Shown piece after piece: positions 1 through 8,237 of a stretch of DNA of 64,000 nt (position 1 is its first letter; every line of letters starts with the position of its first letter). Both the position numbers and the translations under genes were made by a program. Below the pieces are notes generated by a model. It made no database searches. It worked only from the letters and a program-made list of their open reading frames with translations, and was not told the origin of the DNA. The stretch is taken from NCBI RefSeq assembly GCF_004214835.1, contig NZ_PIQJ01000002.1, forward strand, positions 264,266 through 328,265, given 5' to 3'. The DNA is from Pseudidiomarina tainanensis. GTDB lineage: Bacteria; Pseudomonadota; Gammaproteobacteria; Enterobacterales; Alteromonadaceae.

Positions 1-2
1 TG

Positions 3-35
3 AAAAAGTTGGTTTATAAACTACTCGACGATTAA
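3..35 (+). CDS. Possible C-terminal tail of shikimate kinase (partial)
   Basis: One reading frame runs open from the window edge and stops at 33-35, giving KKLVYKLLDD. It ends 14 bases before the aroB start. In many gammaproteobacteria aroK sits directly upstream of aroB, so this could be the end of aroK. Ten residues cannot identify a family, and the call rests only on position. Confidence 0.25.
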   Translation, partial: KKLVYKLLDD

Positions 36-49
36 ATCCGGAGGCGCTC

Positions 50-1153
50 ATGCAGAACACCACACAGCAAATCATCGTGGGTTTAGATGAGCGCAGCTAT
101 CCGATTGATATTGGCGCTGGCTTGCTCGCACGTACGCCATTATTCGAACATCTACCGCAACAAATTTTACTCCTCTCGAATACCGTTGTAGACCCATTGT
201 ATGGCGACCAAGTGCGTGCTCAACTACAGCACCACACCGTGGTGACACATCTGATTGAAGACGGTGAGAGCGCTAAAAGTTTTGCCAATTATGCAGCCGT
301 TATGGACACTTTGATTACGCATAATTTTAATCGCGACTGCGCGATTATTGCGCTTGGCGGCGGTGTGGTTGGTGATCTTGCTGGATTCGTAGCAGCAACC
401 TATCAACGTGGTGTTGGGTTTTACCAAATCCCGACCACTTTATTGGCACAAGTCGACTCATCCGTCGGCGGCAAAACGGCTATCAATCATCCTGGCGGCA
501 AGAACCTCATTGGCGCGTTTTATCAGCCGCAAGCGGTGTTAATTGACACCCAATGCTTGAGTACACTGAACGACCGTGATTATGCCTGTGGCTTAGCCGA
601 GGTGGTGAAGTACGGTATTATCGCCGACGCTGATTTTTTTGCTTGGTTAGAAGCGCATCAAAGCGAACTGAACCAGCGCGATGCCGCAGCCCTAACATAC
701 GCCATTCAACGCAGTTGCGAAATCAAAGCTGACGTTGTTGCCGCCGATGAACGTGAGCAATCCGTGCGAGCATTACTCAATCTTGGTCACACCTTTGGAC
801 ATGCTATTGAAGCGGCACACTACGAGAACTGGAAGCATGGTGAAGCAGTGGCAGCCGGCACAGTGATTGCCGCCTATTTCATGCATCAACAGAATCGGCT
901 GAGCAGTCACGATTTTACCCGTATCGAAACCCTATTAAGACAACTCAACTTACCTGTGCGCGCACCAGAAATGCCATTAGAGCGTTGGCAGACGTTTATG
1001 CAACGTGATAAAAAAGTACAAGCGGGCGTCGTTCGGTTAGTGTTACCTACAGCTATCGGAAAAGCCTGCCTTGAGCCGTGGTCAGACTGGCAAGCTATCG
1101 GCAAAGCAATTGCCGCGATGAGCCATTCTGACGCACGTAGCCCTTTATTATAA
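50..1153 (+). CDS. aroB: 3-dehydroquinate synthase
   Basis: Cytoplasmic enzyme of the shikimate pathway that cyclises DAHP to 3-dehydroquinate with NAD+ and a divalent metal. At 367 residues it is full length. The glycine-rich NAD site GGGVVGD lies at residues 103-109, the DSSVGGKT segment at 136-143, and the expected metal ligands are present: Glu184 (GLAEVVKYG), His247 (GHTFGHA) and a later His near 263 (WKHGEAVAAG). The start has a GGAGG Shine-Dalgarno about 5 bases upstream. The dam gene follows after 7 bases. In Escherichia coli damX lies between aroB and dam, but it is absent here. Confidence 0.97.
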   Translation: MQNTTQQIIVGLDERSYPIDIGAGLLARTPLFEHLPQQILLLSNTVVDPLYGDQVRAQLQHHTVVTHLIEDGESAKSFANYAAVMDTLITHNFNRDCAIIALGGGVVGDLAGFVAATYQRGVGFYQIPTTLLAQVDSSVGGKTAINHPGGKNLIGAFYQPQAVLIDTQCLSTLNDRDYACGLAEVVKYGIIADADFFAWLEAHQSELNQRDAAALTYAIQRSCEIKADVVAADEREQSVRALLNLGHTFGHAIEAAHYENWKHGEAVAAGTVIAAYFMHQQNRLSSHDFTRIETLLRQLNLPVRAPEMPLERWQTFMQRDKKVQAGVVRLVLPTAIGKACLEPWSDWQAIGKAIAAMSHSDARSPLL

Positions 1154-1160
1154 TGAGCCA

Positions 1161-2033
1161 ATGAGCATGACGAAGCAGCGCGCCTTTCTCAAATGGGCAG
1201 GCGGTAAATATAATCTGATTGAATCAATTACCGCAGTGTTACCTGACGGCAATAAGCTCATTGAGCCATTTGTCGGCGCTGGTTCGGTGTTCCTGAATAC
1301 CGACTACCCAAAGTACTTGCTCAACGATGTGAATCCCGACTTAATTACGTTGTTTAAGTTTGTGAAACGTCGTCCGAAACGTTTTATTGAAGATGCTCGC
1401 AAGCTCTTCAGTGTCGCGAATAATTCACCTGAAGCCTACTATGCGCTGCGGCAGCAATTTAATAGTAGTAGTGACCCGTACGAGCGTTCATTATTGTTTT
1501 TATACCTGAATCGACATGGTTATAACGGACTGTGTCGCTACAATTTGTCCGGGCAATTTAACGTTCCATTTGGGCAATATCAGCGCCCTTACTTTCCGCA
1601 AGCCGAAATTGAGTTTTTTGCCGAAAAGGCGCAGCATGCGACGTTCACCTGCATGAGCTTCGAGCAAGTATTTCGCCGCGCACGCAAAGGCGACGTGGTG
1701 TATTGCGATCCGCCCTATGCGCCGCTAAGTTTAACCGCCAATTTTACCAGTTATGCCTGTGGTGGCTTTGGTATCGATGATCAGACCGAATTAGCACGCC
1801 GCGCCGAGCATACGGCAAGAAAGCGCGGGATACCGGTGGTCATCAGCAATCATGACACTGAATTTACCCGCCTGTTATATAAAAAAGCTGAATTAGAGAG
1901 CTTACAGGTAGCGCGGTTTATCAGCCCGAAAGGCGATGGCCGCGGCAAGGTAGCTGAACTATTGGCGCTGTATGACAACGAGCGCAATAACGTTGTCACT
2001 TTGACCCCTGAACTACGGAAGCGGTTACGATGA
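1161..2033 (+). CDS. dam: DNA adenine methyltransferase (GATC)
   Basis: Alpha-class N6-adenine methyltransferase of the Dam family. The family methylates GATC for mismatch-repair strand choice, replication timing and gene control. The SAM-binding motif FVGAGS is at residues 37-42 and the catalytic DPPY motif at 183-186, in the order expected for this class. The N-terminal FLKWAGGK is typical of Dam. Length is 290 residues, slightly longer than the 278 of E. coli. A second ATG two codons in (1167) is an alternative start. The stop overlaps the next start by 4 bases (ATGA), implying translational coupling. Confidence 0.95.
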   Translation: MSMTKQRAFLKWAGGKYNLIESITAVLPDGNKLIEPFVGAGSVFLNTDYPKYLLNDVNPDLITLFKFVKRRPKRFIEDARKLFSVANNSPEAYYALRQQFNSSSDPYERSLLFLYLNRHGYNGLCRYNLSGQFNVPFGQYQRPYFPQAEIEFFAEKAQHATFTCMSFEQVFRRARKGDVVYCDPPYAPLSLTANFTSYACGGFGIDDQTELARRAEHTARKRGIPVVISNHDTEFTRLLYKKAELESLQVARFISPKGDGRGKVAELLALYDNERNNVVTLTPELRKRLR

Positions 2034-2476
2034 ATTGGCATTTAAAAGCATTTGCTGAGCTCAACACCACCGAGCTGTATGACATCATGCAACGGCGTGA
2101 ACAAGTGTTTGTGGTTGAACAGACCTGCCCCTACTTAGATGCCGATGGCAGTGATATTCACGCGCTGCATTTGTGGGCCAATGACGGTCAACAAACCGTT
2201 GTAGCTTATACGCGTATTTTCTTGGGTAAAGACGGCGATGGTTACTCGCGCATTGGCCGCGTGCTCACTGCGCAATCCGTACGTCGCTCAGGCCTTGGCC
2301 GTGAACTCATGCAACGCGCTCTCGATGTCTGCCATACCTACACGCCAAACTTATCGATTCGCTTGGCGGCGCAAGTGTATTTGCGCGCGTTCTACGAAAG
2401 TTTCGGTTTTGTCGCGATTAGCGATGAGTACTTAGAAGACGATATTCCCCATATTGATATGGAACGTCAGCCATGA
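2030..2476 (+). CDS. elaA: GNAT acetyltransferase, ElaA type
   Basis: A 148-residue GCN5-related N-acetyltransferase. The opening half (FAELNTTELYDIMQRREQVF, then VVEQTCPYLDADGSD) is characteristic of the ElaA family. The acetyl-CoA pyrophosphate loop is seen as VRRSGLGREL near residues 85-95, and AFYESFGF closes the fold. The substrate of ElaA is not settled, so only the transfer of an acetyl group can be stated. It overlaps dam and rsmJ by 4 bases on each side, so it lies inside a tight dam-elaA-rsmJ operon. Confidence 0.85.
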   Translation: MNWHLKAFAELNTTELYDIMQRREQVFVVEQTCPYLDADGSDIHALHLWANDGQQTVVAYTRIFLGKDGDGYSRIGRVLTAQSVRRSGLGRELMQRALDVCHTYTPNLSIRLAAQVYLRAFYESFGFVAISDEYLEDDIPHIDMERQP

Positions 2477-3153
2477 GCGTAGGCTCATCCGACAACGCTT
2501 TTGTGCTTGAACAAAGTGCGGACGGGTTACAACTGCGCTGGCTCGAACAGCCGAAAATGCATCCGTTACGAATTGATTTTTTAACTGGTAAAACTGCTTT
2601 TCGGGCAGCCCAAGCGCGAATTAAAGACGAAGCAATTGCGCGCGCATGCGGCTTGCACAAAATTAAAAATCCAAGCATCTTAGACTCAACCGCCGGACTA
2701 GGTCGTGATGCTCAGGTATTAGCTCAATTAGGCGCAACCGTGGGCTTAAATGAACGTCATCCGATAGTGAAGCAGTTACTTGCAGATGCCTTAAACCGAC
2801 TGCATCAAGCCATACCAGAGTGGCGGCATCGACTATACTTGGTAGACGTGAGTAGCTTAGATGAGATTGCAGACGACAGCTTTGACGTGGTTTATTTAGA
2901 CCCGATGTACCCCAAAGGTGATCGCAAAGCCAAAGCAGCCGTAAAGAAAGACATGCAAATGTTTCAACAATTAGTTGGCGCCGACGAAGACGCCGATGCG
3001 TTGTTGCAACCTGCGCTACGAATAGCTCGTCAGCGAGTGGTGGTGAAGCGACCGCAACACGCTGATTTTCTCGCCGGTGTTTCACCGCATGCCCAAGTGG
3101 TCAGCAAGAAACACCGCTTTGATTTATATTTCCCGGAGCAATATCATGATTAA
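2473..3153 (+). CDS. rsmJ: 16S rRNA (guanine-1516-N2)-methyltransferase
   Basis: SAM-dependent methyltransferase of the RsmJ (YhiQ) family, which in E. coli modifies G1516 of 16S rRNA. The SAM site is LDSTAGLGRDA at residues 70-80. The catalytic motif DPMYP at 143-147 is a variant of the N-methyltransferase DPPY box and typical of RsmJ. The HPLRIDF segment near 30 also fits. At 226 residues the length is somewhat below the 250 of E. coli. It overlaps the upstream acetyltransferase by 4 bases and the downstream peroxiredoxin by 8. Confidence 0.92.
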   Translation: MSVGSSDNAFVLEQSADGLQLRWLEQPKMHPLRIDFLTGKTAFRAAQARIKDEAIARACGLHKIKNPSILDSTAGLGRDAQVLAQLGATVGLNERHPIVKQLLADALNRLHQAIPEWRHRLYLVDVSSLDEIADDSFDVVYLDPMYPKGDRKAKAAVKKDMQMFQQLVGADEDADALLQPALRIARQRVVVKRPQHADFLAGVSPHAQVVSKKHRFDLYFPEQYHD

Positions 3154-3628
3154 AACCAATGACCGAATTCCTGCAGGCACGTTAACCGCACTTGGCGAAG
3201 TGGGTATGCAACAATTCAATCCAGCTGAGTTGTTTGCCAAAGGCACACACATTTTATTTGCGGTACCCGGCGCATTTACTCCAACCTGCTCGGAAAAGCA
3301 CTTACCAAGCTTTGTCAAACACGCGAATGATTTGCGCGCACAAGGCGTACAAACCATCGCTTGTGTTGCGGTAAACGATGCTTTTGTCATGAAAGCTTGG
3401 GGTAAAGCCCTGAACGTTGATGACAGCGTGATGCTACTGGCTGATGGCGATGCGTCTTATCACCAGCAATTGGGCCTTATCAAAGAAACTGGTAGTTTCG
3501 GCGGCACCCGCGCGGAGCGTTATGCGATGGTTATTACCGACGGTGTGATCACACATTTGTTCGTTGAAGACGAGAAAACTTACGGCGTGAGTAGCGCTGA
3601 ACACGTACTCGAAGCACTGCAAGGTTAA
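3146..3628 (+). CDS. Peroxiredoxin, Prx5/AhpE-like thiol peroxidase
   Basis: A 160-residue peroxiredoxin of the Prx5 group, which reduces H2O2 and organic hydroperoxides. The peroxidatic motif PGAFTPTCSEKHLP places the active cysteine at residue 48, with Pro, Thr and later Arg of the active site in place. A further Cys sits in the TIACVAVND strand. The start at 3146 is preferred because it has GGAG 8 bases upstream and gives the family N terminus. The longer frame opening at 3077 lies inside rsmJ. The gene overlaps rsmJ by 8 bases, and GTG of the next gene follows after 4 bases. Confidence 0.9.
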   Translation: MIKTNDRIPAGTLTALGEVGMQQFNPAELFAKGTHILFAVPGAFTPTCSEKHLPSFVKHANDLRAQGVQTIACVAVNDAFVMKAWGKALNVDDSVMLLADGDASYHQQLGLIKETGSFGGTRAERYAMVITDGVITHLFVEDEKTYGVSSAEHVLEALQG

Positions 3629-3632
3629 TGCC

Positions 3633-4823
3633 GTGTCGCAGTCTGCCGTACATGATGTGATTGTGATTGGGGCCGGTGCTGCTGGCCTGCATTGTGCGGC
3701 AACTGCAGCAAAGCGTGGTCGACGGGTTCTGGTGCTCGATCACGCCAAGCAAGCTGGTAAAAAAATATTAATCTCCGGCGGCGGGCGCTGCAATTTCACC
3801 AATATGTACGCTAGCCCCGAAAACTACCTCTCGGAAAATCCGCACTTTTGTAAATCGGCACTCAGCCGTTATACCCAATGGGATTTTATTGGCTTAGTTA
3901 ACGATTATGGCATTGCCTACCACGAGAAAACGCTCGGCCAACTTTTTTGTGACGATAGCGCCAAAGATATCGTCAATATGCTGGTGAAAGAGTGCAGCAA
4001 AAATGGCGCACATGTGCAATTACGCACCGAAGTTCTGAGTGTTGAACACACCGCTGATGGCTATGTGGTGAAAACTTCCCAAGGGCTGCTGCAAGCCGAA
4101 AAAATCGTTGTGGCTTGCGGTGGATTATCGATGCCTAAGCTAGGCGCTACCCCGCTCGGTTATCAACTGGCGGAACAATTTGGTCACCGCGTAGTGCCGG
4201 TGCGTGCTGGGCTCGTGCCGTTTACCCTGCATGATGCTGATAAACAACGCTATGCTGAACTTTCTGGGCTCAGTGTTGATGTGGTTGCGAGTAATGACCG
4301 AGCCAGCTTCAAAGAAGCGATGTTGTTTACTCATCGCGGAGTGTCCGGCCCATCCATGCTACAAATTTCATCCTACTGGCTACCCGGCGAAAGTATTGCC
4401 GTGAATTTATTGCCGCAAGACGATGTATTTACTGCCCTGAGCGAACTGCGCCAAAGCCGTCCACGCATGAGTTTACGCACCGCTATTCAAGAGTGGTTCC
4501 CGAAGCGCTTAGCTTTAACTCTCTGTGAGCAATATCAGTGGCCGGATAAAAACCTCGCCGATTGCAATAATGCGCTCCTACAAAGTGTTGCCGATACCCT
4601 TCACCAATGGCCCTTGAAGCCAAATGGCACGGAGGGCTACCGTACTGCTGAGGTCACTCTCGGTGGCGTTGATACCAACGAAGTGAGCTCGAAAACCATG
4701 GAGAGCCGCTTACAACCTGGCCTATTTTTCATTGGTGAAGTGCTCGACGTCACTGGCTGGTTGGGCGGCTATAACTTCCAATGGGCGTGGTCAAGCGGCT
4801 GGGTTTGCGGCGAGAGCGTTTAA
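3633..4823 (+). CDS. NAD(P)/FAD-dependent oxidoreductase, YhiN/HI0933 family
   Basis: A 396-residue flavoprotein of the HI0933/YhiN family. The N-terminal dinucleotide fold VIVIGAGAAGLHCA is at residues 9-22. KKILISGGGRCNFTN is the family hallmark, and the C-terminal FAD contact is seen in LFFIGEVLDVTGWLGGYNFQ. The substrate of this family is unknown. The start is GTG at 3633, 4 bases after the peroxiredoxin stop. It converges on dbpA and their stop codons overlap by 4 bases. Confidence 0.88.
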   Translation: MSQSAVHDVIVIGAGAAGLHCAATAAKRGRRVLVLDHAKQAGKKILISGGGRCNFTNMYASPENYLSENPHFCKSALSRYTQWDFIGLVNDYGIAYHEKTLGQLFCDDSAKDIVNMLVKECSKNGAHVQLRTEVLSVEHTADGYVVKTSQGLLQAEKIVVACGGLSMPKLGATPLGYQLAEQFGHRVVPVRAGLVPFTLHDADKQRYAELSGLSVDVVASNDRASFKEAMLFTHRGVSGPSMLQISSYWLPGESIAVNLLPQDDVFTALSELRQSRPRMSLRTAIQEWFPKRLALTLCEQYQWPDKNLADCNNALLQSVADTLHQWPLKPNGTEGYRTAEVTLGGVDTNEVSSKTMESRLQPGLFFIGEVLDVTGWLGGYNFQWAWSSGWVCGESV

Positions 4824-6229
4824 AGTGCGCGAGCGCGAAAGCGTTTGCCTTTGATTTTGTCGTTGTTGATCAGGTTCAAAGCGTGCTTTGCGGCACTGCT
4901 TGCGACGGTTACAAATGCCCAACTGCTTTGTACCTTGATCTTGCCGATTTGCTGAACAGTTAATTTGTTGTCACGAGTCAGTGCACCAACGATATCGCCT
5001 GGGCGCAATTTATCTTTTTTGCCGCCGCTGAGTTGCAAGGTCACCCAATCCGATTGCAGTGGTTTACTGCTTGATGGTGCTGTGGGCAGCACTTGCAAAC
5101 GAATCGGCTCGGCGAAATCATCTTCCAAGAGGCGCAACTTATAATCATCTTGCGCACCCACAAGCGTTACTGCAAGCCCTTCAGCGCCAGCACGACCGGT
5201 ACGGCCAATGCGATGCGTGTGAGTGTCGAGATCATGGGCGATGTTGACGCTGATCACCATATCCAACTCGGCAATATCGAGCCCACGCGCGGCAACATCG
5301 GTTGCCACTAAGACACGTGCGCTACCATGACTAAATTGCACCATGGTTTGATCGCGGTCTTTTTGTTCTAAATCGCCATGCAGCGCAAGAGCACTAAACC
5401 CTTTCCCGATTAATTTATCGGTAATACGCTGTGCTTCCGCTTTAGTATTACAAAAAACGATGCAGTTTTGCGGCTGTTGGCTCAGCAGAATTTGCTGAAC
5501 GGCGTACGCCGAATCGGTGTCATCCAGTTGATAAAATACTTGGCTGATTTTTGCGTGCGTTGGGGTTTCAGCAACTTTCAGTAACTGTGCCTGTTTGCTT
5601 ACTTGCTGGCTCAGTTGCTTGATGCTGTTTGGATAGGTTGCACTAAACAGCAGGTTCTGACGCGTCGACGGCGTTTTTGCCACAATCGCACGGAGTTCAT
5701 CCTGAAAACCCATCTCGAGCATTCTATCGGCTTCATCAAGCACTAATGTTTGTAACTTGGCAAAGTTCAGTCGATTCTGGTTGAGATGATCAAGAACACG
5801 CCCTGGCGTGCCGACTAAAATGTGCGCGCCATGCTCTAGCGAGGCGATTTGGATGCGGGTTGGAACTCCGCCACACAATGTCAGAACTTTCACGTTCGCC
5901 ATGTTCTTTGCCAATTTACGAATGGACTCGGCCACCTGCTCTGCCAGCTCACGCGTCGGGCACAGCACTAGTGCTTGCGGAGCAAATTCGGTGACGTCTA
6001 ATTTTGCGAGTATTGCTAAGGCAAAAGTAGCAGTCTTTCCCGAACCTGTTTGCGCCTGCACCACCACGTCATCGCCGCCTAGCATGAGCGGTAAGCTGCT
6101 TGCTTGCACCGGTGTCATTTGTTCGTAGCCGGCTTCGTTTAAACTTTTAAGCAACGCTTCAGCAAGGCCTACTTCGGCAAAATTTGATGCGGCTGGTAAG
6201 GATTTCGACATGGTGGGGTTCTTCTTCAT
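4820..6229 (-). CDS. dbpA: DEAD-box ATP-dependent RNA helicase DbpA
   Basis: A 469-residue DEAD-box helicase. Walker A AQTGSGKT is at residues 59-66, PTREL at 91-95, TPGR at 141-144, DEAD at 165-168, followed by SAT and HRIGRTGRAG. The last 75 residues (from about 395) match the DbpA-type RNA-binding domain, with GDIVGALTRDNKL and KIKGKRFRARAL. That domain targets hairpin 92 of 23S rRNA during 50S assembly. ATG at 6229 lacks a clear Shine-Dalgarno. A second ATG at 6211 is equally possible. Confidence 0.93.
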   Translation of the reverse strand: MKKNPTMSKSLPAASNFAEVGLAEALLKSLNEAGYEQMTPVQASSLPLMLGGDDVVVQAQTGSGKTATFALAILAKLDVTEFAPQALVLCPTRELAEQVAESIRKLAKNMANVKVLTLCGGVPTRIQIASLEHGAHILVGTPGRVLDHLNQNRLNFAKLQTLVLDEADRMLEMGFQDELRAIVAKTPSTRQNLLFSATYPNSIKQLSQQVSKQAQLLKVAETPTHAKISQVFYQLDDTDSAYAVQQILLSQQPQNCIVFCNTKAEAQRITDKLIGKGFSALALHGDLEQKDRDQTMVQFSHGSARVLVATDVAARGLDIAELDMVISVNIAHDLDTHTHRIGRTGRAGAEGLAVTLVGAQDDYKLRLLEDDFAEPIRLQVLPTAPSSSKPLQSDWVTLQLSGGKKDKLRPGDIVGALTRDNKLTVQQIGKIKVQSSWAFVTVASSAAKHALNLINNDKIKGKRFRARAL

Positions 6230-6274
6230 TGGAAAGCGAGGCGCAAGTATAACAGAGATGTGGGCTGACCATTG

Positions 6275-6976
6275 CTAGATTTCTTGAATTGCGTCCGCCC
6301 ATAACTTTGCGGCTTTTGCCGAGGGGTGAAAGCCATCTTTCGCCATGTACTCAGGCGCAAACGGCAAATCAAGTTCAAGATATTCACAAGCCGACTGCTG
6401 ACAATGTACACGCAACGCGTCATCTAAACGACGTGCTTGTTGGCCTACAAACCAACGCAGCGGTTGCGGTAACGCTGGAAACTTATGCATTGGCGGCAGA
6501 CCAGTGAAAATAATACGTTTTGCGCCGCGTTGCTCAGTTAAATACTGAGTTAGCGCTTGGAGATCGTGGCGCCAATTGGTCAGTGAGGTGCGCCGAGTGA
6601 CATCATTCACTCCAGCAGAAATAAGCACCAAATCAAATGGTTCGGTTTCCGGTTGTTGCTGCGCCAATTGTAAAATACCGGCACAAGTTAAACTGGATTG
6701 CGCCCACAATTGCCAATCAACCGAATAGGTTTGCGCCGCTCGTGCGACCAGTTGGCCACAAACCGCTTCGTCTTGCGTGTCACAACCAACGCCTGCTGCG
6801 GCCGAATCACCGAGAATAAGTAATCGAATATGGTTACTTTTGCCACAGATTGAGCTTTTACGAGCCCCCTCTCGCTCACCCGCCGCTTCGGGTAGCCGGA
6901 GTGTATTTTTGCGAACTTGGCGCCCCTGCCATATCAACAAGGGCGCCAACACGATTAACGAAAGTTTCTGTAGCAT
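6275..6976 (-). CDS. SGNH/GDSL-family hydrolase
   Basis: A protein of 233 residues with an N-terminal hydrophobic segment (LQKLSLIVLAPLLIWQG), so probably membrane-anchored or exported. Block I GDSAAAGVG places the nucleophile at Ser58, block III is ISAGVNDVTR, and the terminal DGFHPSAKA supplies the catalytic Asp and His. It is therefore an esterase or lipase of the SGNH fold with unknown substrate. ATG at 6976 is chosen over a TTG three codons earlier, because a GAG-containing ribosome site precedes it. It is the last gene of the scs operon, only 11 bases after scsC. Confidence 0.82.
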   Translation of the reverse strand: MLQKLSLIVLAPLLIWQGRQVRKNTLRLPEAAGEREGARKSSICGKSNHIRLLILGDSAAAGVGCDTQDEAVCGQLVARAAQTYSVDWQLWAQSSLTCAGILQLAQQQPETEPFDLVLISAGVNDVTRRTSLTNWRHDLQALTQYLTEQRGAKRIIFTGLPPMHKFPALPQPLRWFVGQQARRLDDALRVHCQQSACEYLELDLPFAPEYMAKDGFHPSAKAAKLWADAIQEI

Positions 6977-6987
6977 AAATCTCAACG

Positions 6988-7731
6988 TTATTGTGCGAGT
7001 GTTTGCTGCACAATCTGTTTCAGCTCACTATATTCAATGTAGCCTGGAATGGTTTGTCCGCCCACCATAATGGCTGGCGTGCCACGCAATTGGAAATCAG
7101 CGAAGGCACGATAGTTGCGTTCAATCACCGTCGGTGTCGCTTTTGGGCTATCTAACTGCGAACGTGTACCGGTTTTACGCGCAATTTGCTCCAACGATTT
7201 GCCGGTATGTAAGCCATTCTTTTTATACAGAAGGTCATGTAATTCGGCAAATTGCTCCGGTTGGTTCTGCCACACATTTAGAGCAAAGTTAGCTGGATTT
7301 AAATTGCCGCCTTGCACGCTTTGTTGTCGCAGTGGCACCAGCACGTTGATCACTTTCACTTGCGGAAATTCTTCCACGAGCTTCTGCAAATGTGGTTCTA
7401 AGCGTTTGCAATATGGGCAATCATAGTCGGTAAAAACAATCACCGGCACGGTGCCATTTTCGTTACCAAACCATGGGTGTGCATCGTCATTATCAAGCAA
7501 CCAACTGCCGTGGTCCTGTTGTGCTTGTTCGGCGGTTTTCTTGCTCGAAATGTATTGTTGCAAGCTATTTAATACACTCGGAATCACTTCCGGATTTTGC
7601 TGCAACAATTCATTAATTTGCTCCAGCTGTTGTGCTTGGTTCGGCGCTTGCTGGGCGCTAGTCGTCGCGCTTATCCCCAACAACACTGTCGCCAACAACA
7701 ATGAAAACACTGTGCTCAATAGGTACTTCAT
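6988..7731 (-). CDS. scsC: ScsC-like periplasmic thioredoxin-fold protein (DsbA family)
   Basis: A 247-residue exported disulfide protein. A signal peptide covers about residues 1-26 (SATTSAQ). Next comes a helical stretch (EQINELLQQNPEVIPSVL) resembling the trimerisation segment of some ScsC proteins, then a DsbA fold with active site CPYC at 105-108 and a cis-Pro loop (RGTPAIMV). In Salmonella and Proteus, ScsC is a disulfide isomerase/reductase partner of ScsB that protects against copper. ATG at 7731 overlaps the scsD stop by 4 bases. A longer frame would start inside scsD. Confidence 0.82.
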   Translation of the reverse strand: MKYLLSTVFSLLLATVLLGISATTSAQQAPNQAQQLEQINELLQQNPEVIPSVLNSLQQYISSKKTAEQAQQDHGSWLLDNDDAHPWFGNENGTVPVIVFTDYDCPYCKRLEPHLQKLVEEFPQVKVINVLVPLRQQSVQGGNLNPANFALNVWQNQPEQFAELHDLLYKKNGLHTGKSLEQIARKTGTRSQLDSPKATPTVIERNYRAFADFQLRGTPAIMVGGQTIPGYIEYSELKQIVQQTLAQ

Positions 7732-8237
7732 AACTTCTCCAATTTTTGCATCCATTGCGCCCAAGTTAGACGCAACCATAAACCGACTGGCGTAGAAGCA
7801 CCAGTGGTGTAAGAAACAATTTCGCCATTAGCAATGATAACAACCGTCGGGGTCGCATTAATTTGCCAACGACGCGCTAATTCACCCGTGTTGTCATTCA
7901 CGGTTTCAAATTGATAGTCATGGTGTTGCAAATAGCTATTTAACCGCGCGTCATTGCCCGAGCGAATGGCCACGCTCAGCACGGCATGATCGTCCGCAAG
8001 CCAGTTAATGGACGGTGATACCCAATCACATACTGGGCACCAGATGGCCCAGAAGTACAGCATCACCGGCTGCTCATAACTACGAGCCAGAACATCGTGT
8101 TGCTGTTGCTCAATAGTCACGACACTGAGCGCATCAATCGGACCTGACGGCAGACCACGACTACGCCAACTGTCCACTGCAAAACTTATCGCAATGAATA
8201 TGGCGAGATAGATAGCGAGTTGCTTGAGAAATTTCAT
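7728..8237 (-). CDS. scsD: ScsD-like membrane-tethered thioredoxin
   Basis: A 169-residue TlpA/ScsD-type protein. An N-terminal signal anchor (FLKQLAIYLAIFIAISFAV) precedes a periplasmic thioredoxin domain with active site WCPVC at 66-70 and the cis-Pro loop NATPTVVII. Its likely role is passing electrons or disulfides between ScsB and periplasmic clients. It overlaps scsB and scsC by 4 bases each, so the order here is B-D-C. In Salmonella the order is scsB-C-D. Confidence 0.82.
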   Translation of the reverse strand: MKFLKQLAIYLAIFIAISFAVDSWRSRGLPSGPIDALSVVTIEQQQHDVLARSYEQPVMLYFWAIWCPVCDWVSPSINWLADDHAVLSVAIRSGNDARLNSYLQHHDYQFETVNDNTGELARRWQINATPTVVIIANGEIVSYTTGASTPVGLWLRLTWAQWMQKLEKL

